DNA of 45,509 nt from contig JAFRRH010000051.1 of assembly GCA_017428215.1 (NCBI GenBank), positions 1-45,509 on the forward strand. Direction: 5' to 3'. Positions within the stretch are counted from its first letter, which is position 1. Each line of letters starts with the position of its first letter. Position numbers and translations under genes: made by a program. The notes under the pieces are model-generated. The model had not been told where the DNA came from and searched no databases. It saw nothing but the letters and a program-made list of their open reading frames with translations. This stretch comes from Selenomonadaceae bacterium. GTDB lineage: Bacteria > Bacillota > Negativicutes > Selenomonadales > Selenomonadaceae. Below, piece after piece: positions 15,597 through 25,052 of the stretch.

Positions 15597-16406
15597 ATGT
15601 CAGGGATAGAACTAATTTTATTGTTTATCGTGGCGGCAATAACGGGCATGGCGTCGGTTTTAGACGAGGCACAATTTCACAGACCAGTTGTCGCTTGCAC
15701 GTTAACGGGAATAGTACTCGGTGACCCAACAACAGGAATAATTCTCGGCGGTACGTTGGAGATGATGGCTCTCGGTTGGATGAACGTCGGCGCGGCTATG
15801 GCTCCGGACGCCGCATTAGCCTCTACAGTTTCGACGGTTCTCGTTATCGTCGGTCATCAATCAATCGGCGCAGGTATCGCGTTGGCAGTTCCGCTCGCGG
15901 CGGCTGGTCAAGTCTTAACAATTTTCGTAAGAACGATTACAGTTTTCTTCCAACACTTAGCTGATAAATATGCGGAAGAGGCAAACCTGCGCGGGATTGA
16001 AATGTGTCACGTGGCGGGCTTACTCTTGCAAGCTCTGCGCGTGGCAATCCCGACTGTGGCAATCGCTATGGTTGCGGGCACCGACGTAGTTAATAACGCG
16101 CTGAACTCAATCCCCGAAGTTATCACACGCGGCTTGCAAGTCGCTGGCGGCTTTATCGTCGTTGTCGGTTATGCAATGGTTATCAACCTCATGAACGCGC
16201 AAAAGCTCATGGTTTATTTCTTCTTGGGATTTTTAATTGCGGTTTTCACGGACGTTAACCTTATCGGCTTTGGCGCAATCGGTGCTATCTGCGCATACTT
16301 CCATATCAAAGGTATGCAAAAAGATATTGCAATCGAAGAGGCGGCTAAAACTGGCGGCGGCTCCGCTGTCGAAGGCGACGATATTGACGACTCGGATTTA
16401 ATGTAG
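15597..16406 (+). CDS. manY: PTS mannose-family EIIC permease
   Basis: Membrane channel subunit of the mannose-family PTS. 269 residues with about eight hydrophobic segments. The GDPTTGIILGGTLEMMALGW stretch is the hallmark sugar-binding region of EIIC-Man. ATG 15597 follows AAAGGGG by eight bases; an upstream TTG frame at 15567 begins inside the spacer hairpin and is rejected. The stop lies just before the EIID ribosome site. Confidence 0.94.
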   Translation: MSGIELILLFIVAAITGMASVLDEAQFHRPVVACTLTGIVLGDPTTGIILGGTLEMMALGWMNVGAAMAPDAALASTVSTVLVIVGHQSIGAGIALAVPLAAAGQVLTIFVRTITVFFQHLADKYAEEANLRGIEMCHVAGLLLQALRVAIPTVAIAMVAGTDVVNNALNSIPEVITRGLQVAGGFIVVVGYAMVINLMNAQKLMVYFFLGFLIAVFTDVNLIGFGAIGAICAYFHIKGMQKDIAIEEAAKTGGGSAVEGDDIDDSDLM

Positions 16407-16422
16407 GGAGGAGTTGAAATTT

Positions 16423-17250
16423 ATGGCAGACAAAAAAGTTACTAAGGACGACCTGTTTTGGACGTTTATACGCTCGAATTTCCTGCTCGGCTCCTTCAAC
16501 TTTGAGCGTATGCAGTCAATGGGATTCTGCGTCTCGATGATGCCGATACTCAAAAGAGTTTACGCCGACAATAAAGAGGAACTCAAGGCGGCTCTGAAAC
16601 GTCACTTGGAATTCTTCAATACACAACCGTTTGTGGCGGCGGCGATTATGGGTATTATCGGCGCAATGGAGGAGAAACGCGCTAACGGTGCAGATATTTC
16701 CCCTGCGACACTCTCCGGCGTCAAAGTCGGTTTAATCGGACCTCTTGCTGGCGTCGGTGACCCAATATTCTGGGGAACAATTCGTCCTGTCTTAGCGGCA
16801 CTCGGCGCGGGCATTGCGCTCACCGGTTCAATTATTGGACCAATAATTTTCTTCGTCGGCTTCAATGCAATTCGTCTTGCTACTCATTGGTACGGCGTTA
16901 AATATGGCTACGAAAAAGGTACTGAACTCGTCGAAAATATCGGCGGCAACGAAATGAAATTCTTAACGGAAGGCGCGTCGGTTCTCGGCTTGCTGGTTAT
17001 GGGTGCACTCGTCGCGAAGTGGACAACCGTCAATATGCCGCTCGTCATTTCCGAATACGATAACGCTATGGGCGAACACGTCGTTACAACTCTCCAAACA
17101 ATCCTCGATAGTTTAATGCCTGGTATCGTTGCACTGCTTATGACTTTCGCTTGCATGTGGCTACTTAAACGCGGCATGAATCCACTAATTATAATTATCG
17201 GCTTATTCGCGATTGGCATTGTCGGCTACGCTATCGGACTGTTTGCTTAA
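16423..17250 (+). CDS. manZ: PTS mannose-family EIID component
   Basis: Second membrane subunit that completes the sugar channel with EIIC. 275 residues. SNFLLGSFNFERMQSMGFC is the family N-terminal signature, and GPLAGVGDPIFWGTIRP the central loop. There are three or four C-terminal hydrophobic segments. ATG 16423 lies ten bases after GGGAGGAG; the in-frame TTG 16414 is too close. Last gene of the operon, followed by a strong hairpin. Confidence 0.94.
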   Translation: MADKKVTKDDLFWTFIRSNFLLGSFNFERMQSMGFCVSMMPILKRVYADNKEELKAALKRHLEFFNTQPFVAAAIMGIIGAMEEKRANGADISPATLSGVKVGLIGPLAGVGDPIFWGTIRPVLAALGAGIALTGSIIGPIIFFVGFNAIRLATHWYGVKYGYEKGTELVENIGGNEMKFLTEGASVLGLLVMGALVAKWTTVNMPLVISEYDNAMGEHVVTTLQTILDSLMPGIVALLMTFACMWLLKRGMNPLIIIIGLFAIGIVGYAIGLFA

Positions 17251-17277
17251 TATCCATTAACCACACCTTACTTAAAC

Positions 17278-17312
17278 AAAAGAGCTTCGGTGTTATCGCT
17301 TGAGGCTCTTTT
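17278..17312 (+). terminator. Terminator after PTS operon
   Basis: AAAAGAGC pairs with GCTCTTTT over a 19-base internal segment. The flanking A and T runs would let it work in both directions. Confidence 0.75.
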
Positions 17313-17322
17313 GCTGTATAAT
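17293..17322 (+). promoter_or_regulatory. Candidate promoter for the sensor operon
   Basis: Perfect TATAAT at 17317-17322, 17 bases before the ATG, with a weak TTATCG 18 bases upstream that lies inside the terminator hairpin. The transcript would have almost no leader. Confidence 0.45.
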
Positions 17323-17338
17323 CATAATGGGTGATTCC

Positions 17339-18292
17339 ATGAAGAAAGTTTTTTTGACAACGGCAATAATCGTTTCAATGTTAGCAACGGGCTTTTATCA
17401 CTTCGCGACTACAGATTATTCCCTGCGCCAAAACGAACACCGCCGCAAGCTCGGAGCCGTCTACATGACGCTGAACAATCCTTTTTATGAAGTCATCGAC
17501 GAGGAAATTCGCACGGTAGTAGAAAATCACGGCGACGTTTTGATTTCGCGAGACCCGGCGTTAAGTGTCGATAAGCAAGTCGAGGAAATTCAAGAGCTAA
17601 TTGCAGGCGGCGTCGAATTAATTTTTATAAATCCTGTTGATTGGACAAAGATTGAACCTGCGCTTGAACTCGCTCGCGCCGCAAAAATTCCCGTCATTGC
17701 GATTGATACAAATGTTGAGGACGATTCGTTAGTTGCCTGTACTGTCGTCTCCGATAATTATTCGGCGGGCGTCCAATGCGCGGAACATCTATTGAAAAAT
17801 TCTTCGGGCGGGAAAATTGCTCTGCTGAAACATTCGCAAGCACGCTCCTCGATGGACAGAATGCAAGGTTTCCTCGATAAAATTTCCGCTAATAAAAATT
17901 TTGAAATCGTAGCCGAATCGGAATGTCTTGGACAGTTGGAAGTTGCTATGCCCGTTATGGAAAATTTAATTAAAGAACACCCCGAAATAAATATCGTAAT
18001 GGCTCTCAATGACCCCGCCGCAATGGGTGCACTTGCCGCCTTGCAAAATGAAAATCGTTCGGGCGACGTGAAAGTTTATGGCGTGGACGGCGTGCCTGAA
18101 ACTAAGGAAATGATTTTTTCGCAAAGAATGACTGCCACCGCCGGACAATCGCCACGTCAAATAGGAAAGCTTGCCGCCGACTGTGCTTATAAAATTTTCA
18201 GTGGCGAACCCGTCGAAAAAATTATCAAACTACCAACCAAACTTATTTCCGCTGAAAATATTTCCGCCGCCGACCTTGAGGGCTGGGATTGA
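17339..18292 (+). CDS. Membrane-anchored periplasmic sugar-binding protein (RbsB-like)
   Basis: Type 1 periplasmic binding protein fold. 317 residues with an N-terminal hydrophobic helix (about 4-22), likely an uncleaved anchor or signal peptide. Then come GAVYMTLNNPFYEVIDEEI, INPVDW, IPVIAIDTNV, and YGVDGVPETKEMI, the pattern of ribose/galactose-binding proteins. No ABC permease or ATPase gene follows. Instead the stop touches the start of a histidine kinase gene, which suggests that it presents ligand to the kinase (as known for some sugar-sensing two-component systems; inference here). Confidence 0.85.
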   Translation: MKKVFLTTAIIVSMLATGFYHFATTDYSLRQNEHRRKLGAVYMTLNNPFYEVIDEEIRTVVENHGDVLISRDPALSVDKQVEEIQELIAGGVELIFINPVDWTKIEPALELARAAKIPVIAIDTNVEDDSLVACTVVSDNYSAGVQCAEHLLKNSSGGKIALLKHSQARSSMDRMQGFLDKISANKNFEIVAESECLGQLEVAMPVMENLIKEHPEINIVMALNDPAAMGALAALQNENRSGDVKVYGVDGVPETKEMIFSQRMTATAGQSPRQIGKLAADCAYKIFSGEPVEKIIKLPTKLISAENISAADLEGWD

Positions 18293-18293
18293 T

Positions 18294-19610
18294 ATGCAAA
18301 AATTTCTTACAGTCACGGGAATGCACCGCCTGCTTTACGTTTACAACGGCTTTGCAATTTTTATCATTATGGCGTTCATGTGCTTGACGCAAGAGCGAAT
18401 CAATCATTCGATGACGGCGCGAGCATTTTTAGAGCAGGCAGGCGCAGTTCCGCAATCCTCAAGCATAATTTTCTTAGAGACGACGTTAGCATTTTTTACT
18501 TTAGTTTTAATCGGTCGCTTCTACATAAAAAGTAAAAGTCGAAGTGCAAAATATTTTCTATTCGCGGCGGAAGTTATCGTCTGTATGTTTCTAATGTGCG
18601 TTCTGAATTTATCTTATGACGGCGTGATTTTGCTCGTCGCGGCGGATTTGATGTACAAGCACGAGGGGCACCGTCAAGAGTACACACTCCTAATCGCGAT
18701 GATTTGTCTTTACTTTATCGCCAACTATAATATGGCGATTTTGCAGACAAAAATAATTTCGTTCGAGGCATATGCTTCCTACTACAACGCCGACGCCAAA
18801 TCCGTTATCCTTGCGTTGCGAAATACTTTTTATTCGGTCAACATTGTTTTCTTTGTATTTTATCTCGTACTGCTGGTTAAGAATAAACACGAGGAAAAGG
18901 AGCGAATTCGTTTGCTCAATGAGCGGCTTGAGGAGGCTAATCAACGGCTTAGGGCTTATGCAATCGAAGTTGCGCAAATGGCGGAGACTCGTGAACGCAA
19001 TCGGCTTGCCAGAGAAATTCACGACACCTTAGGGCACGCATTAACCGGAATTGCCGCCGGACTTGACGCTTGCATTATGACGTTGGAGATTGCGCCTGAA
19101 CTCACAAAACAACAACTCAATAAAATTCGTGACACGGCGAAAAAAGGCATAACCGACGTTCGCCGCTCCGTGAAAAAATTGCGCCCCGACGATTTGGAGC
19201 GATTGCCATTTCAAGAGGCGTTGCTGGAGATGACAAAAGATTATTCGGCGTCGTCGGGCATGGAAATAACGTTTGACATTTTCAGCTGGTCAAATAATTT
19301 GCGTCAAGATCAAGAGGACGTAATTTATCGCGTGTTGCAGGAGAGCATAACCAACGCCAAACGTCACGGGCACGCCACCAAAGTTAAAATCACAATCGGC
19401 GGCAACGAAAATTATTTGCTGATAGTTATTGCGGACAACGGGCGCGGTTGTGAAGATGTCAAGCAAGGTTTCGGACTTAAGCACATGCGCGAACGATTGG
19501 AGCTTTTACACGGGACAATTCACTATTGGAGCGACGAGGGATTTATCGTCGAGGCGATGATTCCTTTGAATCGGGAGGTTAAAGATGATAAAAATTTTAA
19601 TAGCCGATGA
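18294..19610 (+). CDS. NarL-family sensor histidine kinase
   Basis: 438 residues. The N-terminal half holds one helix at about 15-33, an extracytoplasmic loop, and four or five more helices to about residue 200. A coiled-coil linker (KHEEKERIRLLNERLEEANQ) follows. The HisKA_3 motif ERNRLAREIHDTLGH carries the phosphorylated His, and the HATPase domain has ADNGRGC and GFGLKHMRERLELLHG. ATG 18294 is directly after the upstream stop; a longer frame to 18171 overlaps the binding-protein gene and is rejected. The response regulator gene overlaps its end by 26 bases. Confidence 0.92.
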   Translation: MQKFLTVTGMHRLLYVYNGFAIFIIMAFMCLTQERINHSMTARAFLEQAGAVPQSSSIIFLETTLAFFTLVLIGRFYIKSKSRSAKYFLFAAEVIVCMFLMCVLNLSYDGVILLVAADLMYKHEGHRQEYTLLIAMICLYFIANYNMAILQTKIISFEAYASYYNADAKSVILALRNTFYSVNIVFFVFYLVLLVKNKHEEKERIRLLNERLEEANQRLRAYAIEVAQMAETRERNRLAREIHDTLGHALTGIAAGLDACIMTLEIAPELTKQQLNKIRDTAKKGITDVRRSVKKLRPDDLERLPFQEALLEMTKDYSASSGMEITFDIFSWSNNLRQDQEDVIYRVLQESITNAKRHGHATKVKITIGGNENYLLIVIADNGRGCEDVKQGFGLKHMRERLELLHGTIHYWSDEGFIVEAMIPLNREVKDDKNFNSR

Positions 19611-20253
19611 CCAAGACTTAATCCGCGAGAGCTTGAAAATTGTTTTGGACATGAACATTGACATGGAAGTTATCGGGCTTGCTGAAAATGGTTGCAAAGT
19701 TTTGGAGCTGATTAAGAAAAATTTGCCAGATATAATCTTAATGGATATTCGTATGCCGGAACTTGACGGCGTACTCTGCACGAAGGCGGTTAAGGAAAAA
19801 TATCCCGACGTAAAAATAATTATCTTAACGACTTTTGACGACGACGAATATGTTTTTTACGCGCTCAAGTATGGCGCGAGCGGCTACCTGCTTAAAGGCT
19901 GTTCGGTGCAGGAGCTTACGGCGGCGATTCATACCGTCATGAACGGCGGCTCCATTTTAAATCAAGGCGTCATTACTAAGGTTGTGAAACTTTTCAATCA
20001 GCTGGCACAGACGAATATTACAATGGAGCTTGACGGCAGACGAGTCGAGGATCTAAATCGTACGGAAAAAAATATTACAAGTTTGGTCGGACGCGGGCTT
20101 TCCAATAAAGAAATCGCCGAGAAATTATATCTGTCGGAAGGTACGATAAGAAATGCTTTGAGTTCGGCGTTATCGAAACTAAATCTTCGTGACAGGACAC
20201 AGCTGGCGATTTGGGCTGTGCAAACGGGTTTGGCGAGTGATTTTCATGCTTAA
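19585..20253 (+). CDS. LuxR/NarL-family response regulator
   Basis: 222 residues. Receiver domain with acidic pair ADDQD, phospho-acceptor Asp54 (LMDIRMPELDG), Thr in ILTTFDDDE and Lys in GYLLKG. The C-terminal LuxR-type helix-turn-helix is RTEKNITSLVGRGLSNKEIAEKLYLSEGT. Partner of the kinase by overlap. Likely targets are the neighbouring PTS operon or its own operon; the palindrome at 14523-14537 is one candidate site, though that link is only a guess. Confidence 0.93.
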   Translation: MIKILIADDQDLIRESLKIVLDMNIDMEVIGLAENGCKVLELIKKNLPDIILMDIRMPELDGVLCTKAVKEKYPDVKIIILTTFDDDEYVFYALKYGASGYLLKGCSVQELTAAIHTVMNGGSILNQGVITKVVKLFNQLAQTNITMELDGRRVEDLNRTEKNITSLVGRGLSNKEIAEKLYLSEGTIRNALSSALSKLNLRDRTQLAIWAVQTGLASDFHA

Positions 20254-21535
20254 GAAATTTTTAATCGCGGTCGTCGTTATCGCGATAATTTTTTTGTATT
20301 ATATGGCGAGCCGCCCGACGACGTTGACGGTAGGAATTTTTGCGGGTAATAATTGGGACGTGCCACAGGGCGAGACTTATGCAATTATAGATGAGGTCAT
20401 AGAAAATTTCGAGGCGGAAAATCCCGGCGTCAAAGTTAAATACGTCAGCGGCATAAAAAAGGAAGACTATAGCGAGTGGCTTGCCGAGCAATTTATTTCC
20501 GGCTCGGAGCCTGATATTTTTTTCGTATTGGCGGACGATTTTAATCTTTATGCCTCGATTGGTGCGCTGATGAACTTGGAAGATTTTATTGCGGGCGATA
20601 AAAATTTTTCCGTTGATGTGTATTATCCTGCCGCGTTCAAATTTGGGCAATATGAAAATATTTCCTACGCCTTGCCCTGCGAAAGCACGCTAACTTTTAT
20701 GTTTGTGAATAAAACTCTGCTTGCTAAGGAAGGCGTTGCGATTCCGAAAAATGATTGGACGTGGGAAGATTTCCTAAAAATTTGCCGCAAAGTTACTCGC
20801 GACATTGACGGCGACGGCGTGCCCGACCAATTCGGCTGCTACGATTATTCTTGGCAACAGGCGGCGATTTCCAACGGCGTGAAATTTTTCCGCGACGACG
20901 GTAAAACTTCCTACTTTGCCGATTCACGCATGGAAGAGGCGGTAAAATTTATTATGGAACTGCGCGGCTTGAACGGCGGCTTTGAAGTTTCGCCTAAAGA
21001 TTTTGACGTTGGACGGGTGGCGTTCAGACCGTTTACCTTTGCGGAGTATCGAACTTATAAGCCGTATCCTTGGCGCATAAAAAAATATTCGTCGTTCGAG
21101 TGGGATTGTATAAAAATGCCGGCGGGGTCTTCGGGCGGAAATATTTCCGTCATGGAAACTTTGCTAGTAGGAATGAGTTCGCGAACCCATAATAAAAATT
21201 TGGCGTGGGCTTTGCTGAAAAAATTTTGCTACGACGAGAAAACCCAGCAGTTAATTCTTAAAAAATCTCAAGCCTTGCCCGTGCGCCGCGACGTTATCAT
21301 TTCCGCCGAAGCTCAAGAAATTTTTTCGTGGGAGACAAGAGATACCGCCGCGATAACGCCCGCCGATATAAGCGTGGCAATGGACGAAGCGATTATGCCG
21401 TTCAAGTTTAAAAATTACAACGCCGCCATGCTTTACGCCGACACCGAGCTAACGAAAATCATTGCGGGAATCGTCCCGTTTAACAACGCGCTAAACAAAT
21501 TGCAAAAAGAAATTAACGCGCTCTTGCAATATTGA
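20246..21535 (+). CDS. Extracellular solute-binding protein, family 1 (MalE-like)
   Basis: 429 residues. N-terminal membrane helix (LKKFLIAVVVIAIIFLYYM) without a lipobox, then a type 2 periplasmic binding fold: VIENFEAENPGVKVKYVSG, EPDIFFVLADD, NDWTWEDFLKICRKVTRDIDGDG, the last resembling an EF-hand-like calcium loop seen in family 1 sugar binders. ATG 20246 overlaps the end of the response regulator gene by eight bases. Again no permease is encoded, so this second binder probably serves the sensor system rather than an ABC importer, unless the permease lies elsewhere in the genome. Confidence 0.85.
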   Translation: MLKKFLIAVVVIAIIFLYYMASRPTTLTVGIFAGNNWDVPQGETYAIIDEVIENFEAENPGVKVKYVSGIKKEDYSEWLAEQFISGSEPDIFFVLADDFNLYASIGALMNLEDFIAGDKNFSVDVYYPAAFKFGQYENISYALPCESTLTFMFVNKTLLAKEGVAIPKNDWTWEDFLKICRKVTRDIDGDGVPDQFGCYDYSWQQAAISNGVKFFRDDGKTSYFADSRMEEAVKFIMELRGLNGGFEVSPKDFDVGRVAFRPFTFAEYRTYKPYPWRIKKYSSFEWDCIKMPAGSSGGNISVMETLLVGMSSRTHNKNLAWALLKKFCYDEKTQQLILKKSQALPVRRDVIISAEAQEIFSWETRDTAAITPADISVAMDEAIMPFKFKNYNAAMLYADTELTKIIAGIVPFNNALNKLQKEINALLQY

Positions 21536-21573
21536 GCTGATTAGTGATATAAATCTGGCGAGGTGTTCAAGCG

Positions 21574-22656
21574 TTGATTTATGTTCACATTCCCTTTTGC
21601 GAACGGAAATGCAACTACTGCGCGTTCAATTCCAAAGTCGGCGGCGCGGCGGAGAAAATTTCTTACGTTGAGGCTTTGATTAGCGAAATAAATCTGCGCG
21701 GCGATAATTCTACGGTTGAGACGATTTATTTTGGTGGCGGCACGCCCACGACTTTAACGCTTAATCAACTTGAAAAAATTATCTGCGCTCTGGATAAAAA
21801 TTTTAGCGTCGATGAGCGGGCGGAAATTACAATCGAGGCGAATCCTGGCACCGTCAACGAAGATTATCTGCGCGGGCTGAAAAGTTTAGGTTTTAATCGG
21901 ATTAGTTTAGGCGTGCAGAGTTTTGACGACGAACTTTTAAAAATTTTAGGCAGGATACACACTTCGCGGGCGGCGATTGAAACGATTGACCACGCGAAAA
22001 ATTTTTTTGCCAACGTCAGTGTCGATTTAATGTACGGCTTGCCGAATCAAAGTTTAATAGACTTAAAAAAATCTGTAAAAATGGTCGCCGATTTAAATGT
22101 TCAGCACGTGTCGATTTATGGCTTGGAGATTGAAGAGGGCACGAAATTTTTTGACATGGGCGTAACGATTGACGAGAATCTTTGCGCCGATATGTACGAC
22201 TTCATAACGGAGACTTTACCGACGCTCGGTTATAATCGCTACGAAATTAGCAACTTTGCTGTGAAAAATTTTGAGAGCCGCCACAATATCGGCTACTGGA
22301 CGGGCAAGAAATATTTTGGCTTTGGAGCGGGGGCGCACAGTTTCGACGGCAAGTTAAGGACTTCAAACGTTCGCGACGTGGCGACTTACATAAAAAATAA
22401 CGTTCCGATAATTGAGGAAGTAGTCACTCGTCAAGCGGCAATGGAAGAATTTTGTTTTCTCGGCTTGCGAATGGTAGAAGGGATTTCCGCAAAAACTTTT
22501 AAAGACAAATTCAACGTAAGTATTTTTGACGTGTTCGGCGCGGTTATCAATAAAAATGTTCAGCGCGGCTTGATTAAAGTTGACGGCGATAAAATTTTTT
22601 TGACGGCGCGGGGAATGAGTTTAGGCAATTTGGTATTCGAGGATTTTTTGTTATGA
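21574..22656 (+). CDS. hemW: Radical SAM heme chaperone HemW-like protein
   Basis: Formerly annotated as coproporphyrinogen III oxidase-like; HemW inserts heme into respiratory proteins. 360 residues. The 4Fe-4S motif is HIPFCERKCNYCAF (Cys9, Cys13, Cys16 with the extra Cys/Phe context of this family), SAM-binding IYFGGGTPT, EANPG and GVQSFDDELLKILGR. The C-terminal HemN_C region holds SNFAVKNFESRHNIGYW. TTG 21574 is placed eight bases after GAGGTG. The stop overlaps the next ATG. Confidence 0.92.
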   Translation: MIYVHIPFCERKCNYCAFNSKVGGAAEKISYVEALISEINLRGDNSTVETIYFGGGTPTTLTLNQLEKIICALDKNFSVDERAEITIEANPGTVNEDYLRGLKSLGFNRISLGVQSFDDELLKILGRIHTSRAAIETIDHAKNFFANVSVDLMYGLPNQSLIDLKKSVKMVADLNVQHVSIYGLEIEEGTKFFDMGVTIDENLCADMYDFITETLPTLGYNRYEISNFAVKNFESRHNIGYWTGKKYFGFGAGAHSFDGKLRTSNVRDVATYIKNNVPIIEEVVTRQAAMEEFCFLGLRMVEGISAKTFKDKFNVSIFDVFGAVINKNVQRGLIKVDGDKIFLTARGMSLGNLVFEDFLL

Positions 22657-23303
22657 TAAATTTTAAGACGATTGCAGACGGAGAAATTTTTAATGCGGCG
22701 TATGAAATCAATAAGTCGAAATTTTTGGCGCATGTTAAGCACGTCGAGACGGAAGAATCTGCGCGGGAATTCGTGTTGATGATTCGCAAGAAATATTTTG
22801 ACGCAACGCATAATTGTTCGGCGTGGATATTGGGCGAGCGCGGCGATAAACAAAAATCGAACGACGACGGCGAACCTGGCGGCACGGCGGGCAATCCGAT
22901 TCTTGAAACGATAAAAAAGAATGAGCTGACGAATTGCGCTATTGTCGTGACGCGATATTTTGGCGGGATAAAACTTGGTGCGGGCGGTTTGATTCGGGCT
23001 TATTCACACACGGCGGCTTTAGGCATTGCCAATTCAAAAATCGTTCGCATGACGGCGTTCCAAAAAATTTCGTTGACGCTTGAATATAATTTCTTAGCAA
23101 TGGTTGAAAATTATCTGCGCAACGAAAAAATCCGCGTTGTAAATACGGATTATGCTGACGTTGTGACGATTGATATTTTACTTTTGCCCGCGCAGGTTGA
23201 AAATTTTTTGCTTGACTTGAACGATTTGACTGCCGCAAATTTTTTATACGAAGAGCGCGGAGAAATTTTTATTCCCGTCGAAATTGATAGCGGAGTTGAT
23301 TAA
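22653..23303 (+). CDS. YigZ/IMPACT-family protein
   Basis: 216 residues of the UPF0029/IMPACT family: an N-terminal domain with NKSKFLAHVKHV, HNCSAWILG, and the signature DDGEPGGTAGNPILETI followed by VTRYFGGIKLGAGGLIRAY, then the small DUF1949 domain. Bacterial members are of unknown role, possibly translation-linked. Starts on an ATG overlapping the hemW stop. Confidence 0.92.
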   Translation: MINFKTIADGEIFNAAYEINKSKFLAHVKHVETEESAREFVLMIRKKYFDATHNCSAWILGERGDKQKSNDDGEPGGTAGNPILETIKKNELTNCAIVVTRYFGGIKLGAGGLIRAYSHTAALGIANSKIVRMTAFQKISLTLEYNFLAMVENYLRNEKIRVVNTDYADVVTIDILLLPAQVENFLLDLNDLTAANFLYEERGEIFIPVEIDSGVD

Positions 23304-23304
23304 C

Positions 23305-24078
23305 ATGAAACAATTTATCGTTGATGCTTTTACGGAAAAAATTTTTAGCGGAAATCCGGCGGCTGTTTGCGTCGTCGAAAATTTTCCGCCCGAAGATTTA
23401 ATGCTTAACATTGCTCGCGAAAATAATTTGTCTGAAACGGCGTTTGTTGCTAAAGAAAAAAATTTTTATCGGCTTAGATGGTTCACGCCCGCGACTGAAG
23501 TAAATCTTTGCGGGCACGCTACACTCGCGACGGGCTTTGTGATTCTTACTCAATACGAAAAAATTTTGCCCGCCGTCGAATTCGAGACATTGAGCGGCAA
23601 ATTAACTGTTGAGCGCAAAGGAAAATTTTTCGAGATGAATTTTCCCGCGTATGAGCCGAAAAAAATTCCAGTAACCGACGAGATGAGCGACGCTATTGGC
23701 GCAAAAGTTCTTGAGGCTTATCTTGACCGCGATTTACTAATGGTTTTGGAAAATGCCGCCGCCGTTGAAAATCTCGTTCCGAATTTCGATAAGCTTAAAA
23801 ATCTTGACGGATTGATTCAAGCGGTAACCGCCGCCGATAAAAATTTTGATTGCGTGTCGAGAATATTTGCGCCGAAAATAAAAATCCCTGAAGACCCCGT
23901 GACAGGTTCGACGCATTGTCTAATCGCGCCGTATTGGAGCAAAAAGCTGGGCAAGAAAAAAATTTCCGCTCGTCAAGCGTCGGCTCGCGGCGGAACTTTA
24001 CATTGTGAAGTTTTGGGCAATAGAATTAAAATTTCAGGAAGTGCGGCATTATTTGCTGTCTCTGAACTTAAAATTTAA
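23305..24078 (+). CDS. PhzF-family isomerase-like protein
   Basis: 257 residues with the two-lobed diaminopimelate-epimerase-like fold of the PhzF family: QFIVDAFTEKIFSGNPAAVC, RENNLSETAFV with the catalytic Glu, FTPATEVNLCGHAT, and EDPVTGSTHC. Substrate unknown; the non-phenazine members are mostly uncharacterised. ATG 23305 follows CGGAG; the annotated longer frame starts in the previous gene. A terminator follows. Confidence 0.9.
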   Translation: MKQFIVDAFTEKIFSGNPAAVCVVENFPPEDLMLNIARENNLSETAFVAKEKNFYRLRWFTPATEVNLCGHATLATGFVILTQYEKILPAVEFETLSGKLTVERKGKFFEMNFPAYEPKKIPVTDEMSDAIGAKVLEAYLDRDLLMVLENAAAVENLVPNFDKLKNLDGLIQAVTAADKNFDCVSRIFAPKIKIPEDPVTGSTHCLIAPYWSKKLGKKKISARQASARGGTLHCEVLGNRIKISGSAALFAVSELKI

Positions 24079-24093
24079 AAGGTAATAAAAATT

Positions 24094-24124
24094 TCCCTAC
24101 GCGAGTGTCGAGGGATTTTTTTTT
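24094..24124 (+). terminator. Terminator after the phzF-like gene
   Basis: TCCCT and AGGGA form a 5-bp stem over a 12-base loop, followed by nine T. Confidence 0.75.
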
Positions 24125-24138
24125 ATGGTTGCCTGTTG

Positions 24139-24144
24139 TATAAT
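24139..24144 (+). promoter_or_regulatory. Candidate -10 box for the exported protein gene
   Basis: Perfect TATAAT, 27 bases before the ATG at 24171, in a gap that begins with a terminator. The -35 region overlaps the T-run and is poor. Confidence 0.4.
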
Positions 24145-24170
24145 CTAAAAAATAAAAGGAGGTTGAAGTC

Positions 24171-25043
24171 ATGACTAAAAAAATTTTCTTGCTTTGCTTG
24201 GCAATGTTGCTGGCAATTCAGAGCGTGGCATTTGCCAAAAAAGATAAAGGTTTGCCGGAAGAAGAGCGAATACAAATTGCAATCGAGGTAACAGACGATT
24301 CGCGACACCCTGAACTCGGCACGGCGGAAAATCTGGAAATGTTTTTAAGTGAAAAACTCATCGAGAAAAATCTTGTAACCGTCGTTGATACAAATACTTA
24401 TGAGGACGATTTAATTCTTGATGAGGAAGTTACCGCCGAAAAAAAATTATCCATTGAAAATATCGGAGAAATTTTAGTCTTTGACGCGATTGAATTGCCG
24501 CAACCTTCTGCCGCGCCTGAAAATTTTAATCAAATGTTCTATAAAAATCTCGGCGTGGATTACGTCGTTCGCTGTGAAGTGCTCGCGCTCGGTGCCACGA
24601 AGGTTGAAGATAATACAATAAGCACTATATCGAGTATCGTTGGCAGTGGACTTTCTTTTTCTGGTGCAGGCTCAAGTAATCGCGATAAAACTTTGCGGCG
24701 TATTGGTTCTGGTATCGGTGTACTCGGACTTGGCAGTATGCTCGACATTACAAAACGCACCGCGCTAAATACCGTCGTCAACATGAAATTTATTAACGTG
24801 GAAACCGGCGAAATCGTCTGGGAAAATAACTTTCAAGGTCAAGCAGTAAAGCACCACAAACCCCGCAAAGGTTATGATGACGTTTGGACACAAGCTTACA
24901 TGGAATCCGTCGAAGACACCGCCAAACGCATTTCAAAGCGCGTGAACAAATACGTTGACAAAGTTATCATCAAAGGCAAAAGCGATAAAGATTTCATGCC
25001 AAAACTTTCTGTTGGCAAGCTTGCCAGCGGGAAACTTTTCTAA
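24171..25043 (+). CDS. Exported protein of unknown function
   Basis: 290 residues with a clear signal peptide (KKIFLLCLAMLLAIQ, cleavage likely after AFA at about residue 22). The mature part contains IAIEVTDDSR, a Gly/Ser-rich segment (IVGSGLSFSGAGSSNR) and a conserved-looking KFINVETGEIVWENNFQG followed by amphipathic helices. The VETGEIVW element recalls CsgG/curli-assembly-like and LpoB-like periplasmic domains, but the match is too weak to name. No lipobox. AGGAGG precedes ATG 24171. Monocistronic; the next gene converges. Confidence 0.7.
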   Translation: MTKKIFLLCLAMLLAIQSVAFAKKDKGLPEEERIQIAIEVTDDSRHPELGTAENLEMFLSEKLIEKNLVTVVDTNTYEDDLILDEEVTAEKKLSIENIGEILVFDAIELPQPSAAPENFNQMFYKNLGVDYVVRCEVLALGATKVEDNTISTISSIVGSGLSFSGAGSSNRDKTLRRIGSGIGVLGLGSMLDITKRTALNTVVNMKFINVETGEIVWENNFQGQAVKHHKPRKGYDDVWTQAYMESVEDTAKRISKRVNKYVDKVIIKGKSDKDFMPKLSVGKLASGKLF

Positions 25044-25052
25044 GTAAAAAAT

